From Chitinophagales bacterium (GTDB taxonomy: Bacteria; Bacteroidota; Bacteroidia; Chitinophagales; Chitinophagaceae), in contig JAIXLO010000097.1 of NCBI GenBank assembly GCA_026931325.1, forward strand, positions 1-64,000: a stretch of DNA of 64,000 nt, in the 5' to 3' direction. Shown in pieces: positions 53,583-62,810 of the stretch. The notes under the pieces are model-generated. The model had not been told where the DNA came from. It was given only the letters and a program-made list of their open reading frames with translations, and ran no database searches. How positions within the stretch are numbered: position 1 is the first letter of the stretch; every line of letters begins with the position of its first letter. A program made the position numbers and the translations under genes.

Positions 53583-55088
53583 ATGAGTAAAAATACTTTA
53601 ATAATTAGTAATCAATGGCTTTCTTTTGAAGATGTAAAAAAGACAATTGAACAAGAATCTACCATAGAAATTACTTCTGAAGCAAAATCTTTAATAAAAA
53701 AATGTCGTACATTTTTAGATAAAAAACTTTCTGATGGTGAAGGAATTTATTATGGAATAAATACTGGTTTTGGTTTTTTACAAAATGTAAAAATTGATAA
53801 AGAGCAAATACAACAACTACAATATAATTTATTGATGAGCCATGCTTGTGGTATGGGTTATGAAGTGCCACAAGAAATTGTTAAGTTAATGCTTTTATTA
53901 AAAGTGAAGAGTTTAAGTTTTGGAAATAGTGGCGTACAACTTGATACAGTAAATGCTCTGATTTCTCTTTACAACAACAATATTCTTCCAATAATTTATA
54001 CTCAAGGTTCATTAGGAGCAAGTGGAGATTTAGCTCCTCTTTCTCATTTATGTTTACCATTAATTGGCATGGGAGAAGTTATAATTGAGGATAAAAAATA
54101 TGCTACAAAAAATATTTTAGATAAGTTAGAATTTTCTCCTGTTGCTTTACAAAGTAAAGAAGGACTTGCATTAATTAATGGCACTCAGTTTATGAGTTCT
54201 TATGGAATGTATTGCTTGTATAAGGCTGAAAGATTATTACAACTTGCAGATATTATTGCTGCTATAAGTTTTGATGCTTTTGATTGTGTGCAACAACCTT
54301 TACATCCTGCTATACATAATGTAAGAAAACATAAAGGACAAATTGCAACTGCTGCTACACTAAGAAAATTATTAGAAGGAAGTGCTATTATCAAACAAAC
54401 AAAAAAGCAAGTACAAGATCCTTATAGTTTTCGTTGTGTACCACAAGTACATGGTGCAAGTAAAGATGTTTTTGAAACTGTATTAAATGTTTTTCTTACA
54501 GAAATAAATGCTGTTACAGATAACCCAAATGTTTTTCCTGATGAAGATTTAATTGTTAGTGGTGGCAATTTTCATGGGCAACCATTGGCTTTACATTTAG
54601 ATTTTTTATGTATTGCAATGGCAGAAATTGCTAACATTAGTGAAAGACGTACTTATCAATTAATATCAGGTCAAAGAGGTTTACCTGCATTTTTAGTAAA
54701 TGAGCCAGGGTTAAATTCTGGTTTTATGATTCCTCAATATACAGCAGCAGGTATTGTAAGTGAAAATAAACAATTATGTACTCCTTCCAGTATTGATAGT
54801 ATTCCATCATCTAACAATCAAGAAGACCATGTAAGTATGGGCGCTAATGCTGCTACAAAATGTTTTAAGGTAATAGAAAATGTAGAAAAAGTTTTAGCCA
54901 TAGAATTAATGACTGCTGCACAGGCATTGGATTTTAGAAGACCACTGCAAAGTTCTACAGCTATTGAAAATTTTGTAAGTGCATTTAGAAAAGAAGTAAG
55001 CTTTAATGAACAAGATAGAGTATTGCATGATGATATGCTAAAAGCAGTACAATTTATTCAGCAATTATCTTTATCTGAAATAGGTTAA
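53583..55088 (+). CDS. hutH: Histidine ammonia-lyase
   Basis: A 501-residue aromatic amino acid lyase making urocanate and ammonia from histidine. The MIO cofactor is formed from Ala146-Ser147-Gly148 in GSLGASGDLAPL. The selectivity pair is Ser86-His87 in LLMSHACGMG, as in histidine lyases, whereas tyrosine lyases usually have His-Leu there. The catalytic Tyr is in IYYGINTGFG, and the Glu in NNQEDHVSMG supports HAL. hutU, hutI and hutG are not in the window, so the pathway must be completed elsewhere. It is convergent with the alanine dehydrogenase gene. Confidence 0.9.
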   Translation: MSKNTLIISNQWLSFEDVKKTIEQESTIEITSEAKSLIKKCRTFLDKKLSDGEGIYYGINTGFGFLQNVKIDKEQIQQLQYNLLMSHACGMGYEVPQEIVKLMLLLKVKSLSFGNSGVQLDTVNALISLYNNNILPIIYTQGSLGASGDLAPLSHLCLPLIGMGEVIIEDKKYATKNILDKLEFSPVALQSKEGLALINGTQFMSSYGMYCLYKAERLLQLADIIAAISFDAFDCVQQPLHPAIHNVRKHKGQIATAATLRKLLEGSAIIKQTKKQVQDPYSFRCVPQVHGASKDVFETVLNVFLTEINAVTDNPNVFPDEDLIVSGGNFHGQPLALHLDFLCIAMAEIANISERRTYQLISGQRGLPAFLVNEPGLNSGFMIPQYTAAGIVSENKQLCTPSSIDSIPSSNNQEDHVSMGANAATKCFKVIENVEKVLAIELMTAAQALDFRRPLQSSTAIENFVSAFRKEVSFNEQDRVLHDDMLKAVQFIQQLSLSEIG

Positions 55089-55113
55089 TAGAAATATTTA
55101 TTGGGAGGGCTTT

Positions 55114-56328
55114 TTATCTTCTACTGGCAATTAATAAATTGAGGTCGGTGTATTTTAAATCAAATTTTTGGCTGATGTAAAAATCTGTTAATGCCCCTTT
55201 GAATAAATAAATACCTTCTCTCATATTAAAGTTGTGCCAAATAATTTCATCTAATCCTCCTTCATCACTTATTTGAATAAGCAATGGCATCAATACATTA
55301 CTAATTGCTTGGCTTGCAGTACGAGCAAAACCACTTGGAATATTTGGAACACAATAATGAATAATATCGTGTTTTACAAATACTGGTTTTTTATGATTGG
55401 TTAATTCACTTGTTTCAAAACAGCCACCTCTATCAATTGCAACATCAATAATAATGCTTCCTTTACGCATATTAGCCACCATTTCTTCTGTTACAACTAC
55501 AGGAGCATGGCCATAATCGTTACTTAAAGCACCCACTGCAACTTCGCAAGTTTTTAATTGTTTGGCAAGAATTTTTGGCTCAATAACACTTGTCCATACA
55601 CGTTGCCCAATATTGTTTTGAAGTTGTTTTAATCTGTGTACATTATTATCAAATACTTTTACACTTGCACCTAAAGCAATAGCATTTCTTGCAGCAACTT
55701 CTCCTACTGTACCTGCTCCAATAATAACAACTTTTGTTGGTGGAATGCCACTAATGCTACCTAATAAAACTCCTTTTCCCCCATTAAAACTACTTAAATA
55801 CTGACCAGCAATAAGCATTACAGCACCACCAGCAATTTCACTCATGCTTCTTACAATAGGATAAGTACCACTATCATCTTTTAAGTTTTCAAAACTAATT
55901 GCAGTAATTTTTTTCTCCATTAATTTTTCAATAATTTCTTTATTAAGTGCAGCATAATGTATAGGAGAAATTATTGTTTGATTAAGTTGTAATAAAGACA
56001 AATCTTCTTTTACAGGAGGAGCAGTTTTTACCAATACAGGAGCTTTATAAACTTCTGCACGTTCATAAGTTATAGTAGCCCCAGCTTCACCAAAATCTTT
56101 ATCTGCATAATGACTTCCTTCTCCTGCTTTAGATTCTACAATTACTTTATGTCCATTACTTACTAAAACTCCTACAGCATCTGGTGTAAGTGCTATACGA
56201 TTTTCCTGAAAAGCAATTTCTTTAGGAATGCCTATATGAAGTTGTGCATCTTTAGATTTTATATCTAAGGTTTCTTCCAAAGTTTCATAACTAAAAGAAG
56301 TAGATATAACAGGTTTTGATACTGCCAT
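55114..56328 (-). CDS. ald: Alanine dehydrogenase
   Basis: A 404-residue NAD-dependent dehydrogenase that interconverts L-alanine and pyruvate plus ammonia. The N-terminal substrate domain has GIPKEIAFQENRIALTPDAVGVLVSNGH, with the catalytic Lys in VLVKTAPP and His in PIHYAALN. The Rossmann part has VVIIGAGTVGEVAARNAIALGA, and DVAIDRGGCFETSE holds the conserved Asp. It has about 25 residues more at the N-terminus than typical alanine dehydrogenases. The transhydrogenase alpha subunit is an alternative, but the lone gene and GGCFETS motif favour alanine dehydrogenase. Confidence 0.88.
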   Translation of the reverse strand: MAVSKPVISTSFSYETLEETLDIKSKDAQLHIGIPKEIAFQENRIALTPDAVGVLVSNGHKVIVESKAGEGSHYADKDFGEAGATITYERAEVYKAPVLVKTAPPVKEDLSLLQLNQTIISPIHYAALNKEIIEKLMEKKITAISFENLKDDSGTYPIVRSMSEIAGGAVMLIAGQYLSSFNGGKGVLLGSISGIPPTKVVIIGAGTVGEVAARNAIALGASVKVFDNNVHRLKQLQNNIGQRVWTSVIEPKILAKQLKTCEVAVGALSNDYGHAPVVVTEEMVANMRKGSIIIDVAIDRGGCFETSELTNHKKPVFVKHDIIHYCVPNIPSGFARTASQAISNVLMPLLIQISDEGGLDEIIWHNFNMREGIYLFKGALTDFYISQKFDLKYTDLNLLIASRR

Positions 56329-56434
56329 AAAAATGGATTGTGTAATTGAGAGACTAAAGTTAGTTATTGTATTTGTGTAAAACTAAATTAATTTCTGAAT
56401 TTATTACTATTTGATACTTTTCAGTAATTGAACT

Positions 56435-57094
56435 TTATTTTTTGTTAATAGTTTGAATTGTATTACTTGTACTATTAGTCCATTTAAAAGTATTAATTAA
56501 ATGCTTCACATCTTCAATTAAAAAATTATTGACTATACTTAAAGAATCTTCATTAGGTGTAGCATCAAAATATAAAGCACCTCTTAAAAAATGATGAACA
56601 CTATCAGTTAAAAAGAATTGATTAGCTGTTGCAACTTCTCCTCCAACTTTAAAAAATATTCCATGAATACCAAAAGGAGTTGTAATAACTGAATCATCAA
56701 TTGAAGATGCTTTCTGTGTATGTTTTCCTGTAAGTTTAAAAGCATCATTTACTAAATTACTAAATTGACCTTTTTGAATTTCTTTATAACTCACATAAAT
56801 TCTTCCTTTAAACTGTGGAAAATCAATATTAATCCACCAAGGATTTTCTGTTTTTTCGCCAAAGAATAAAGAGTCTTTTACAACTTTTGCATAAATAGGG
56901 TATTCAAATGTATAAGGATAACCAGCACTATTAAAAGTAGTATATTCTTTTTCGGGAAAATTTATTTTATAATAGCCTCTTGGTTTGGGTGTATAATTAC
57001 TATTACAACCAACAAATATTAGAGTTATGAATAGTATAATTATCAAATATTTTTTTGATGATAAAGAATGTATCTGTTTTTTTAGTTTACTCAT
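56435..57094 (-). CDS. gldD: Gliding motility lipoprotein GldD
   Basis: GldD is needed for gliding motility and T9SS function in Flavobacterium. The 219-residue protein has a lipoprotein signal with lipobox IFVGC at Cys30. The conserved mature block is TPKPRGYYKINFPEKEYTTF, SAGYPYTFEYPIYAKV, NPWWINIDFPQFKGRIYVSYK and the GALYFDATPNEDSLS end, all family hallmarks. It is probably attached to the outer membrane or inner leaflet. In Flavobacterium gldD lies near gldB; here the upstream gene, 15 nt away, is a TPR histidine kinase. Confidence 0.92.
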   Translation of the reverse strand: MSKLKKQIHSLSSKKYLIIILFITLIFVGCNSNYTPKPRGYYKINFPEKEYTTFNSAGYPYTFEYPIYAKVVKDSLFFGEKTENPWWINIDFPQFKGRIYVSYKEIQKGQFSNLVNDAFKLTGKHTQKASSIDDSVITTPFGIHGIFFKVGGEVATANQFFLTDSVHHFLRGALYFDATPNEDSLSIVNNFLIEDVKHLINTFKWTNSTSNTIQTINKK

Positions 57095-57109
57095 TTTATT
57101 TGAGTGTAT

Positions 57110-59179
57110 TTATTGTTCAAGTGGTAAAGCTACATAGAAAGTTGTACCATGAGGCTCATTAGAAATAAACCAAATTTTTCCATTATGTGCTTCTACTATT
57201 TGTTTGCAAATTGATAAGCCAATACCAAAAGGTTGTTCTCCTGCTGTTCCTTTTCTTTTAGCTTCTGTAAACATTTCAAATACTTTGTCTTTAAATTTTT
57301 CAGGAATGCCAATACCTTCATCTTGCACACTTACAACTACTTCACTAACAAATTTTTCTACATACACATAAATTGATTTTTTAGTTTCACTAAACTTAAT
57401 TGCATTAGCAATAAGATTAGTAAATAATCTCCATAGTTTTTCACTATCAGCTTTAACTTGCACTGATTGAGTAGTAGTATAGAAATGAATAGTTTGCTGT
57501 TTTTCGGCTGCTTTAAATTTTAATAAATCTGTACATTGCTTTAACAGCACTATTAAATCTAAGGGTTGTTTTACAATTTCTTTTTGTTCAAATGATGTAC
57601 TTGATTGTAGCAGTTCTCCAATCATAGTTAAAGAATTATTAGCAGAAGTTTGCATCAATTCTAACATTTCAGTTTTTTCTTTTTCTGTAATATTTTCATC
57701 ATGTAATAATAAATCTGTAATACCAATTATACCAGAAAATGGGCTTCTTAAATCGTGTGCCATAACTTTCATTACACTAGCATAGTTTTTATTGCTCATT
57801 TGCAATTGCTCTAAAGTAGTTTGAAGTTGCAGGTTGTGAATAATAGTTTCCCTTGAACGTTTTTTTGCTTGTTTATTATTTCTTAAAATAAGAAGAGTAA
57901 TAACAGTAAGTAATATTGTTGAAATTAAAAATACTATAATATAAACTGTTTTTATTTCATTGGATTTTTCTATTTCTTTACTTTTATTTTCTTCTTTAAT
58001 CCTTTCAATTTCTTTTGTTACATTAAATGCATAAATTTTACTAGCAATTGAATTCATAGAGTCTTCAACATGATGAAATTGACTATATGCATTTATAGCA
58101 TTTTTCAAATCATTTATTTTTACATAATAATCAAAATTTAGAGAATACCATTTGCTTCTTGAAGATTTTGAACTATAATAATCTGGAGTAGTAACAAATT
58201 GCTTTGTTTTATCTAAAATTTTTCTTGCAAGTTCGGGCTTATTTATTTTAAGATATAAGTCTGCCAATTTAAGGTAAGCTGTTTGAACATCAATTAAATC
58301 ATACCCTGGCTTATCATTAATTTCTATTGATTTGTTTAAATAATAAATAGCAGAATCATATTGATTCAAGTAAAGAAATGAGCCTCCAAGATTTCCATAA
58401 TAAATACCTAATGATATATCTTTTCTTTTTTGTGGTATGTCATCTTTTTTACTTAAAATATAATTAATACCTTTTCTATAATAATAAATAGAACTATCAT
58501 ACCTTTTAAGTTTTTCATAACTAAAGGCAATTGTATTTGTTATTGCTTGAATTCTATGAAAAGAACCAATTTTAGAATTTTCAGAGCTACATTCATTTTC
58601 TAAACTAACAACAGATTTTGCAAATGGAATTACATTTTCATACTCACCTTTTGAGAAATAAAAATCAGTCATCTTGATATTAAATTTAATATAACTACAT
58701 TTATCTAAATTTAATTTTCCTAAAAAATTTCTTGCTTCATAAAAATACCTTAAAGCCTCATCGTATTTATAAATTGAAAAATAATAATCTCCTATAGCAT
58801 ACAATGCATCTGTATAATATTTATAATAAACAGTTTCTAATTTGTTTTTTACCAAATAATCTGAAAGTGTATCAGCACTTAAGAAAATCATTAAATAATC
58901 TTTATTCTCATAATAGGATCGAATAAAATTAAGATAATGAATAAACACTTTTGTGTCAGTTGTTTTATGTTCAATCTTATTTATGCTATCTATTACATTT
59001 TGTAAATAAATACCATCTTCATTCTTAACATGGTATTTTTCCTCTATAGCTGCCTGATTGTTTAAATTAGCTGAGAATTTTTGTTGAGTATTATTACAAC
59101 TATATAAGCAGCAGGCTAAAATAATAATACAATTAATTAGCAGAAAAAATCTAAATCCAAACTTCATTTTAAATCCCAT
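57110..59179 (-). CDS. TPR-containing hybrid-free sensor histidine kinase
   Basis: A 689-residue kinase. The ATG at 59179 or the internal one at 59167 opens a signal with lipobox-like CLYSC near residue 28, suggesting a lipoprotein-type anchoring. A TPR array covers about 100-380 (GDYYFSIYKYDEALRYFYEA and others), then a membrane helix (VYIIVFLISTILLTVITLLIL). The HisKA domain has the phospho-His in VMAHDLRSPFSGIIG, and the HATPase domain has LFTNLIANAIKFS, VQDEGIGIPEKF and GIGLSICKQIVEAHNGKIWF. No response regulator lies nearby. gldD follows at 15 nt, likely co-transcribed. Confidence 0.87.
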   Translation of the reverse strand: MGFKMKFGFRFFLLINCIIILACCLYSCNNTQQKFSANLNNQAAIEEKYHVKNEDGIYLQNVIDSINKIEHKTTDTKVFIHYLNFIRSYYENKDYLMIFLSADTLSDYLVKNKLETVYYKYYTDALYAIGDYYFSIYKYDEALRYFYEARNFLGKLNLDKCSYIKFNIKMTDFYFSKGEYENVIPFAKSVVSLENECSSENSKIGSFHRIQAITNTIAFSYEKLKRYDSSIYYYRKGINYILSKKDDIPQKRKDISLGIYYGNLGGSFLYLNQYDSAIYYLNKSIEINDKPGYDLIDVQTAYLKLADLYLKINKPELARKILDKTKQFVTTPDYYSSKSSRSKWYSLNFDYYVKINDLKNAINAYSQFHHVEDSMNSIASKIYAFNVTKEIERIKEENKSKEIEKSNEIKTVYIIVFLISTILLTVITLLILRNNKQAKKRSRETIIHNLQLQTTLEQLQMSNKNYASVMKVMAHDLRSPFSGIIGITDLLLHDENITEKEKTEMLELMQTSANNSLTMIGELLQSSTSFEQKEIVKQPLDLIVLLKQCTDLLKFKAAEKQQTIHFYTTTQSVQVKADSEKLWRLFTNLIANAIKFSETKKSIYVYVEKFVSEVVVSVQDEGIGIPEKFKDKVFEMFTEAKRKGTAGEQPFGIGLSICKQIVEAHNGKIWFISNEPHGTTFYVALPLEQ

Positions 59180-59252
59180 AATTAATTATAAGTGCTTTAA
59201 ATAGTTAGCGGTGCAAGATAAAAAAAATATTATTTTTATTTCAGGTTATGCA

Positions 59253-60353
59253 TTAATCTTTTAATTGATATATTTTCCCAGGTAACGAAATTATTACATT
59301 TTGCAATTCTAAGTTTAAAATTGCTGCTGCAACATTACTACTACTTAATCCACTTTGAAGATATAAATCATCTATACCAATACTTTCATTTTGTTTTAAA
59401 ATATCTACTATAATTTTTTCTTCAGTAGAAAGTTCTATAAAAAGTTCTCTTTGTTTTTTGGGTTGTTTCTTTTTTTGTTGCCAGCCCATTTCTTCAATTA
59501 ATTGAGAGGGCTTTGACAAAAGCACTGCTTTATTTTGCTGAATTAATGACAGACAACCACTACTTTTATTATCATAAATTTTTCCAGGCACAGCAAAAAC
59601 ATCTCTATTATAATTATAAGCAATTTCTGCTGTTATCATACTACCTCCTTTTGTTGCAGTTTCTACAACTATTGTTGCATCTGAAATTCCAGCAACAATT
59701 CTATTTCGTTGAGGAAAATTAAATTTATCTGGTTTTGTATTTTTTCTAAACTCAGTTAGTAATCCTCCATTCAATAACATTTCTTTTGCAAGACTTTTAT
59801 GTTGTGTTGGATACATGGTATCCAATCCATGAGCTAACACACCAATAGTAGGTATATTTTTTTGTAATGCAGTTTTATGAGCTATTGCATCAATACCAAA
59901 TGCAAGTCCACTAACAATAAGAACATTATAAGGCATCAATTCTTCAATAATATCTTCAGTTATTTGTTTTCCATAATCTGTATTACTTCTTGTACCAATA
60001 ATGCTAACAATTTTTTCTGTATTCAAATTTGCATTTCCTTTATAATATAAAATTGTTGGAGCATCGTAACAATGCAATAATCTTTTAGGATAGTTTTCAT
60101 TGGTTAAAAACAAACATTGTATTTGATGTTTTTCAATAAACTTTATTTCTTCTTCTACAAGGTGAAAATTTTCAAAAGCTTTTATTTGTTTTGCTCTAAG
60201 GCTTCCTATGCCTTCAACAGAGCTAAGGTCTTTTATTTTTGCTTTAAAAATATTTTCTGCATTGCCAAAATAATCTATTAAAAGTTTAGATTGTACTGCA
60301 CCAATATTAGGTATTAGTGTTAAAGCAATTTGATATAAAAGGTCGTTGTTCAT
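59253..60353 (-). CDS. dprA: DNA-processing protein DprA
   Basis: DprA loads RecA onto incoming single-stranded DNA during natural transformation. I start at the ATG at 60353 (366 residues); the longer frame starts with TTG inside hicA. An N-terminal helical/HhH-like region (about 1-65) is followed by the Rossmann-fold core with VSIIGTRSNTDYGKQITE, IVSGLAFGIDAIAHKTAL, HGLDTMYPTQHKSLAKEML and FPQRNRIVAGISDATIVVETATKGGSMITAEIA. A C-terminal winged helix (DML1-like) spans about 300-366. hicA ends only 4 nt upstream of the chosen start. Confidence 0.92.
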   Translation of the reverse strand: MNNDLLYQIALTLIPNIGAVQSKLLIDYFGNAENIFKAKIKDLSSVEGIGSLRAKQIKAFENFHLVEEEIKFIEKHQIQCLFLTNENYPKRLLHCYDAPTILYYKGNANLNTEKIVSIIGTRSNTDYGKQITEDIIEELMPYNVLIVSGLAFGIDAIAHKTALQKNIPTIGVLAHGLDTMYPTQHKSLAKEMLLNGGLLTEFRKNTKPDKFNFPQRNRIVAGISDATIVVETATKGGSMITAEIAYNYNRDVFAVPGKIYDNKSSGCLSLIQQNKAVLLSKPSQLIEEMGWQQKKKQPKKQRELFIELSTEEKIIVDILKQNESIGIDDLYLQSGLSSSNVAAAILNLELQNVIISLPGKIYQLKD

Positions 60354-60357
60354 GTAA

Positions 60358-60570
60358 TTATTCAAAATCTTTTGGCTGTAAATTACTTTGCCTACAAATA
60401 GATCTAAATGTTCCTAAGGGAATGGCTTTTCTTTCAGAAGGTACAATTACAGTTAATACAGTTGTACCTAATTTTCTCAATTTTATATAGCTGCCTTTTT
60501 GAGAAATAATAACAAAACCGTTTTTTAAAAGAATTTTTAAAATATGATTTGATGAATAAAGTTTAGGCAT
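60358..60570 (-). CDS. hicA: HicA-like toxin
   Basis: A 70-residue protein of the HicA (YcfA) double-stranded RNA-binding-like family, an mRNA interferase toxin. The pattern SSNHILKILLKNGFVIISQKGSYIKLRK is characteristic, and GTFRSICRQSNL matches the C-terminal helix. The active-site histidine of the usual GSHxxY motif is replaced by Tyr28 (GSYIKL), which may weaken or abolish RNase activity. Its start overlaps the hicB stop by 8 nt, so they are translationally coupled. dprA follows after 4 nt. Confidence 0.82.
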   Translation of the reverse strand: MPKLYSSNHILKILLKNGFVIISQKGSYIKLRKLGTTVLTVIVPSERKAIPLGTFRSICRQSNLQPKDFE

Positions 60571-60781
60571 AAGTTATTTCTGCATGAATAATTTCAGGAT
60601 TTTCTATAGTTGTAAATTCAGCAGAAGATTCATCTTCACAATATAACTCAACAGCTTCTTTTAAATTAGCTAATGCTTCTTCTTTTGTATCACCAAAAGA
60701 AGATATATCTAGATTTAAACACTGTGCTACATAGTGTTTTCCTTCTTTCCAAATAACACTATCAATGCTGACTAACTTCAT
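60563..60781 (-). CDS. hicB: HicB-like antitoxin
   Basis: A 72-residue antitoxin containing the partial RNase H-fold domain of HicB/UPF0150: VIWKEGKHYVAQCLNLDISSFGDTKEEALANLKEAVELY. The C-terminal DNA-binding helix-turn-helix or ribbon-helix-helix seen in many HicB proteins is missing, so operator binding may need another protein. It precedes hicA with an 8-nt overlap, the hicB-first order. It presumably blocks HicA by masking its surface. Confidence 0.85.
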   Translation of the reverse strand: MKLVSIDSVIWKEGKHYVAQCLNLDISSFGDTKEEALANLKEAVELYCEDESSAEFTTIENPEIIHAEITYA

Positions 60782-60818
60782 GATATTTTATTTTCATCAA
60801 AAATAAACTTTTATACTA

Positions 60819-62732
60819 TTATAACCCCACAATTTTACATTCTGTTCTTCTATTTTTTGCTCTTCCTTGTTCAGTATTATTATCAGCAATTGGATTAGCT
60901 TCTCCATAGCCTTTATAAGTTAGTCTGTTGGCTGAAATGCCTTTACTGATTAGATAATCAACAACAGCTTTGGCTCTTAGTGTACTAAGTTTTAAATTAT
61001 CTGCTGCATTACCTAAATTATCTGTATATCCACTAATTTCAACTTTTAAAGTTGCATTTTCTTGTAACACTTGTAATAATTTATTTAACTCAATTAGGCT
61101 AACTGGTAAAAGTTTAAATGAATTTGTTTCAAACTGAATATTTTGCAATACAATACTACTATTAATAGCAACAGGTTGTAATGCTATATCTTTTTTATAA
61201 ACACTATCAGCTTCTTTATCTTTCAACTCATACAATTCTGTATAAAATAAATAACCTTTTCTATTAACTGTAAAAGTGTAGTTTTTGCCTAATGGTAAGG
61301 TTATAAAATATTCTCCTAATTCATCTGTTTGAATTTTCATTAAAACATTACCTGTATTATTTTCTATTAATTCTACAGTGCAAGGCAATCCTTTATGTGT
61401 TATTTTATCATACACTTTTCCTTTTACATACAATGTTCTTGCTGGACGAATATCTTTTCTTAGTTTGAATTTGTATAAATCTAACCCTCCTCTACTATCG
61501 CTTCTATCACTTGCAAAATAAGCTGTTAAGCCATCTGCACTTACAGCTAAATATCCATCATCATCAATGGTGTTAATAGGATAACCTAAATTTTCTGGTT
61601 CACTCCAAGAGTCATCATCTTGTTTTCTTACTACAAACAAATCGCTTGCACCATATCCTTGCCATCCATTACTTGTAAAATATAATGTTTGATTATCTGC
61701 ATGAATGAAAGGAGAAAATTCGTCTGCCTCTGTATTAATACCTTTGCCCATGTTTACAGCAGGTCCAAATTTTCCATTTGGCATTCTTTCACTAAAGTAT
61801 AAATCTTTACCTCCAACTCCACCATATCTATTACTACTAAAATATAAAATACGTTTATCAGGGCTAAGGCTTGGGCTGCTTTCCCAATATTCTGTATTAA
61901 TATTTGGTCCTAAATTTTCTGGCTCACTCCAACCTTCTGGAGTATAATAAGAAATATACAAATCAAAACTTCCATAACCTTTTCCTCTACCAAAATTTCC
62001 TGCAAAAATCATCCACTCTCCATCTGCAGAAATTGTTATTGCACCTTTAGATGGCTCATCATTTATACTTCCTTTTATTAGTGTAGCTTTTCTGTAACCA
62101 TTACTATCTAATTTGCTTTGCATAAATTCTTCTCTAATGCCTACACCTCTTCTATTAAAAACTAATAAGCTATCATCAATAGTTACATTAGGATAATACT
62201 CACTAAATTCTGTATTAACACTATCACCTAAATTAACTGGTGCAAAAACATAACTTGTATCAATATGTTTTTTAGAATAAGTAAGAGCAAACTCGTAACA
62301 ACGCTTTCTGTAATTACCTGCTTTTCTACTATTATCACTAATATTTGGTATAGCTAAAAAATAATTGACAGCATCTAAGGCTTCCTTAAATTTTCCTAAC
62401 CCTGCAAGGTTTATTGAATAAGGTAAATGATATTGACGAAAATAAAAACTATCTTTTGCTTTTGCCCATTCATAATATTTTACAGAAAGTTCATGTTTTT
62501 TTAATTGTCCATACACACCAGCTAAAGATAAAATTGCATCAACATAATTGGTATCAATGCCTATGGCTTTTTGTAAAAATGGTATTGATTCTAATAACAT
62601 TCCATCTTCCAAATATTCTATTGCTTGTTCATAAACTTTTATTGCTTTTTTATTAATTTTTTCTGGTTGATATGTTTGAGCATACAACTGAAAAAATGAA
62701 AAGCATAATATGAAACACAATATTTTTTTCAT
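60819..62732 (-). CDS. OmpA-family protein with TPR, PD40 and CarbopepD domains (PorE-like)
   Basis: A 637-residue exported protein starting at the ATG at 62732 (MKKILCFILCFSFFQLYAQ signal). The order is tetratricopeptide-like repeats (about 20-150), a WD40-like PD40 propeller (about 185-425) with ADGEWMIFAGNFGRGKGYGS and PSLSPDKRILYFSSNRYGG, a carboxypeptidase-regulatory sandwich (about 430-510), and a C-terminal OmpA peptidoglycan-binding domain (about 535-637) with EISGYTDNLGNAADNLKLST and GRAKNRRTECK. This is the PorE architecture of the T9SS, but PorE is a lipoprotein and no lipobox is present here. Other PD40-OmpA paralogues exist in Bacteroidota, so PorE is only a resemblance. Confidence 0.85.
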   Translation of the reverse strand: MKKILCFILCFSFFQLYAQTYQPEKINKKAIKVYEQAIEYLEDGMLLESIPFLQKAIGIDTNYVDAILSLAGVYGQLKKHELSVKYYEWAKAKDSFYFRQYHLPYSINLAGLGKFKEALDAVNYFLAIPNISDNSRKAGNYRKRCYEFALTYSKKHIDTSYVFAPVNLGDSVNTEFSEYYPNVTIDDSLLVFNRRGVGIREEFMQSKLDSNGYRKATLIKGSINDEPSKGAITISADGEWMIFAGNFGRGKGYGSFDLYISYYTPEGWSEPENLGPNINTEYWESSPSLSPDKRILYFSSNRYGGVGGKDLYFSERMPNGKFGPAVNMGKGINTEADEFSPFIHADNQTLYFTSNGWQGYGASDLFVVRKQDDDSWSEPENLGYPINTIDDDGYLAVSADGLTAYFASDRSDSRGGLDLYKFKLRKDIRPARTLYVKGKVYDKITHKGLPCTVELIENNTGNVLMKIQTDELGEYFITLPLGKNYTFTVNRKGYLFYTELYELKDKEADSVYKKDIALQPVAINSSIVLQNIQFETNSFKLLPVSLIELNKLLQVLQENATLKVEISGYTDNLGNAADNLKLSTLRAKAVVDYLISKGISANRLTYKGYGEANPIADNNTEQGRAKNRRTECKIVGL

Positions 62733-62810
62733 TGGATGTGAAAGGTAGTAGCAAATTTTAAAAAATATAGAATGCAATTTTGTTAAAAATAAAATTATGC
62801 TACAAAAGCT

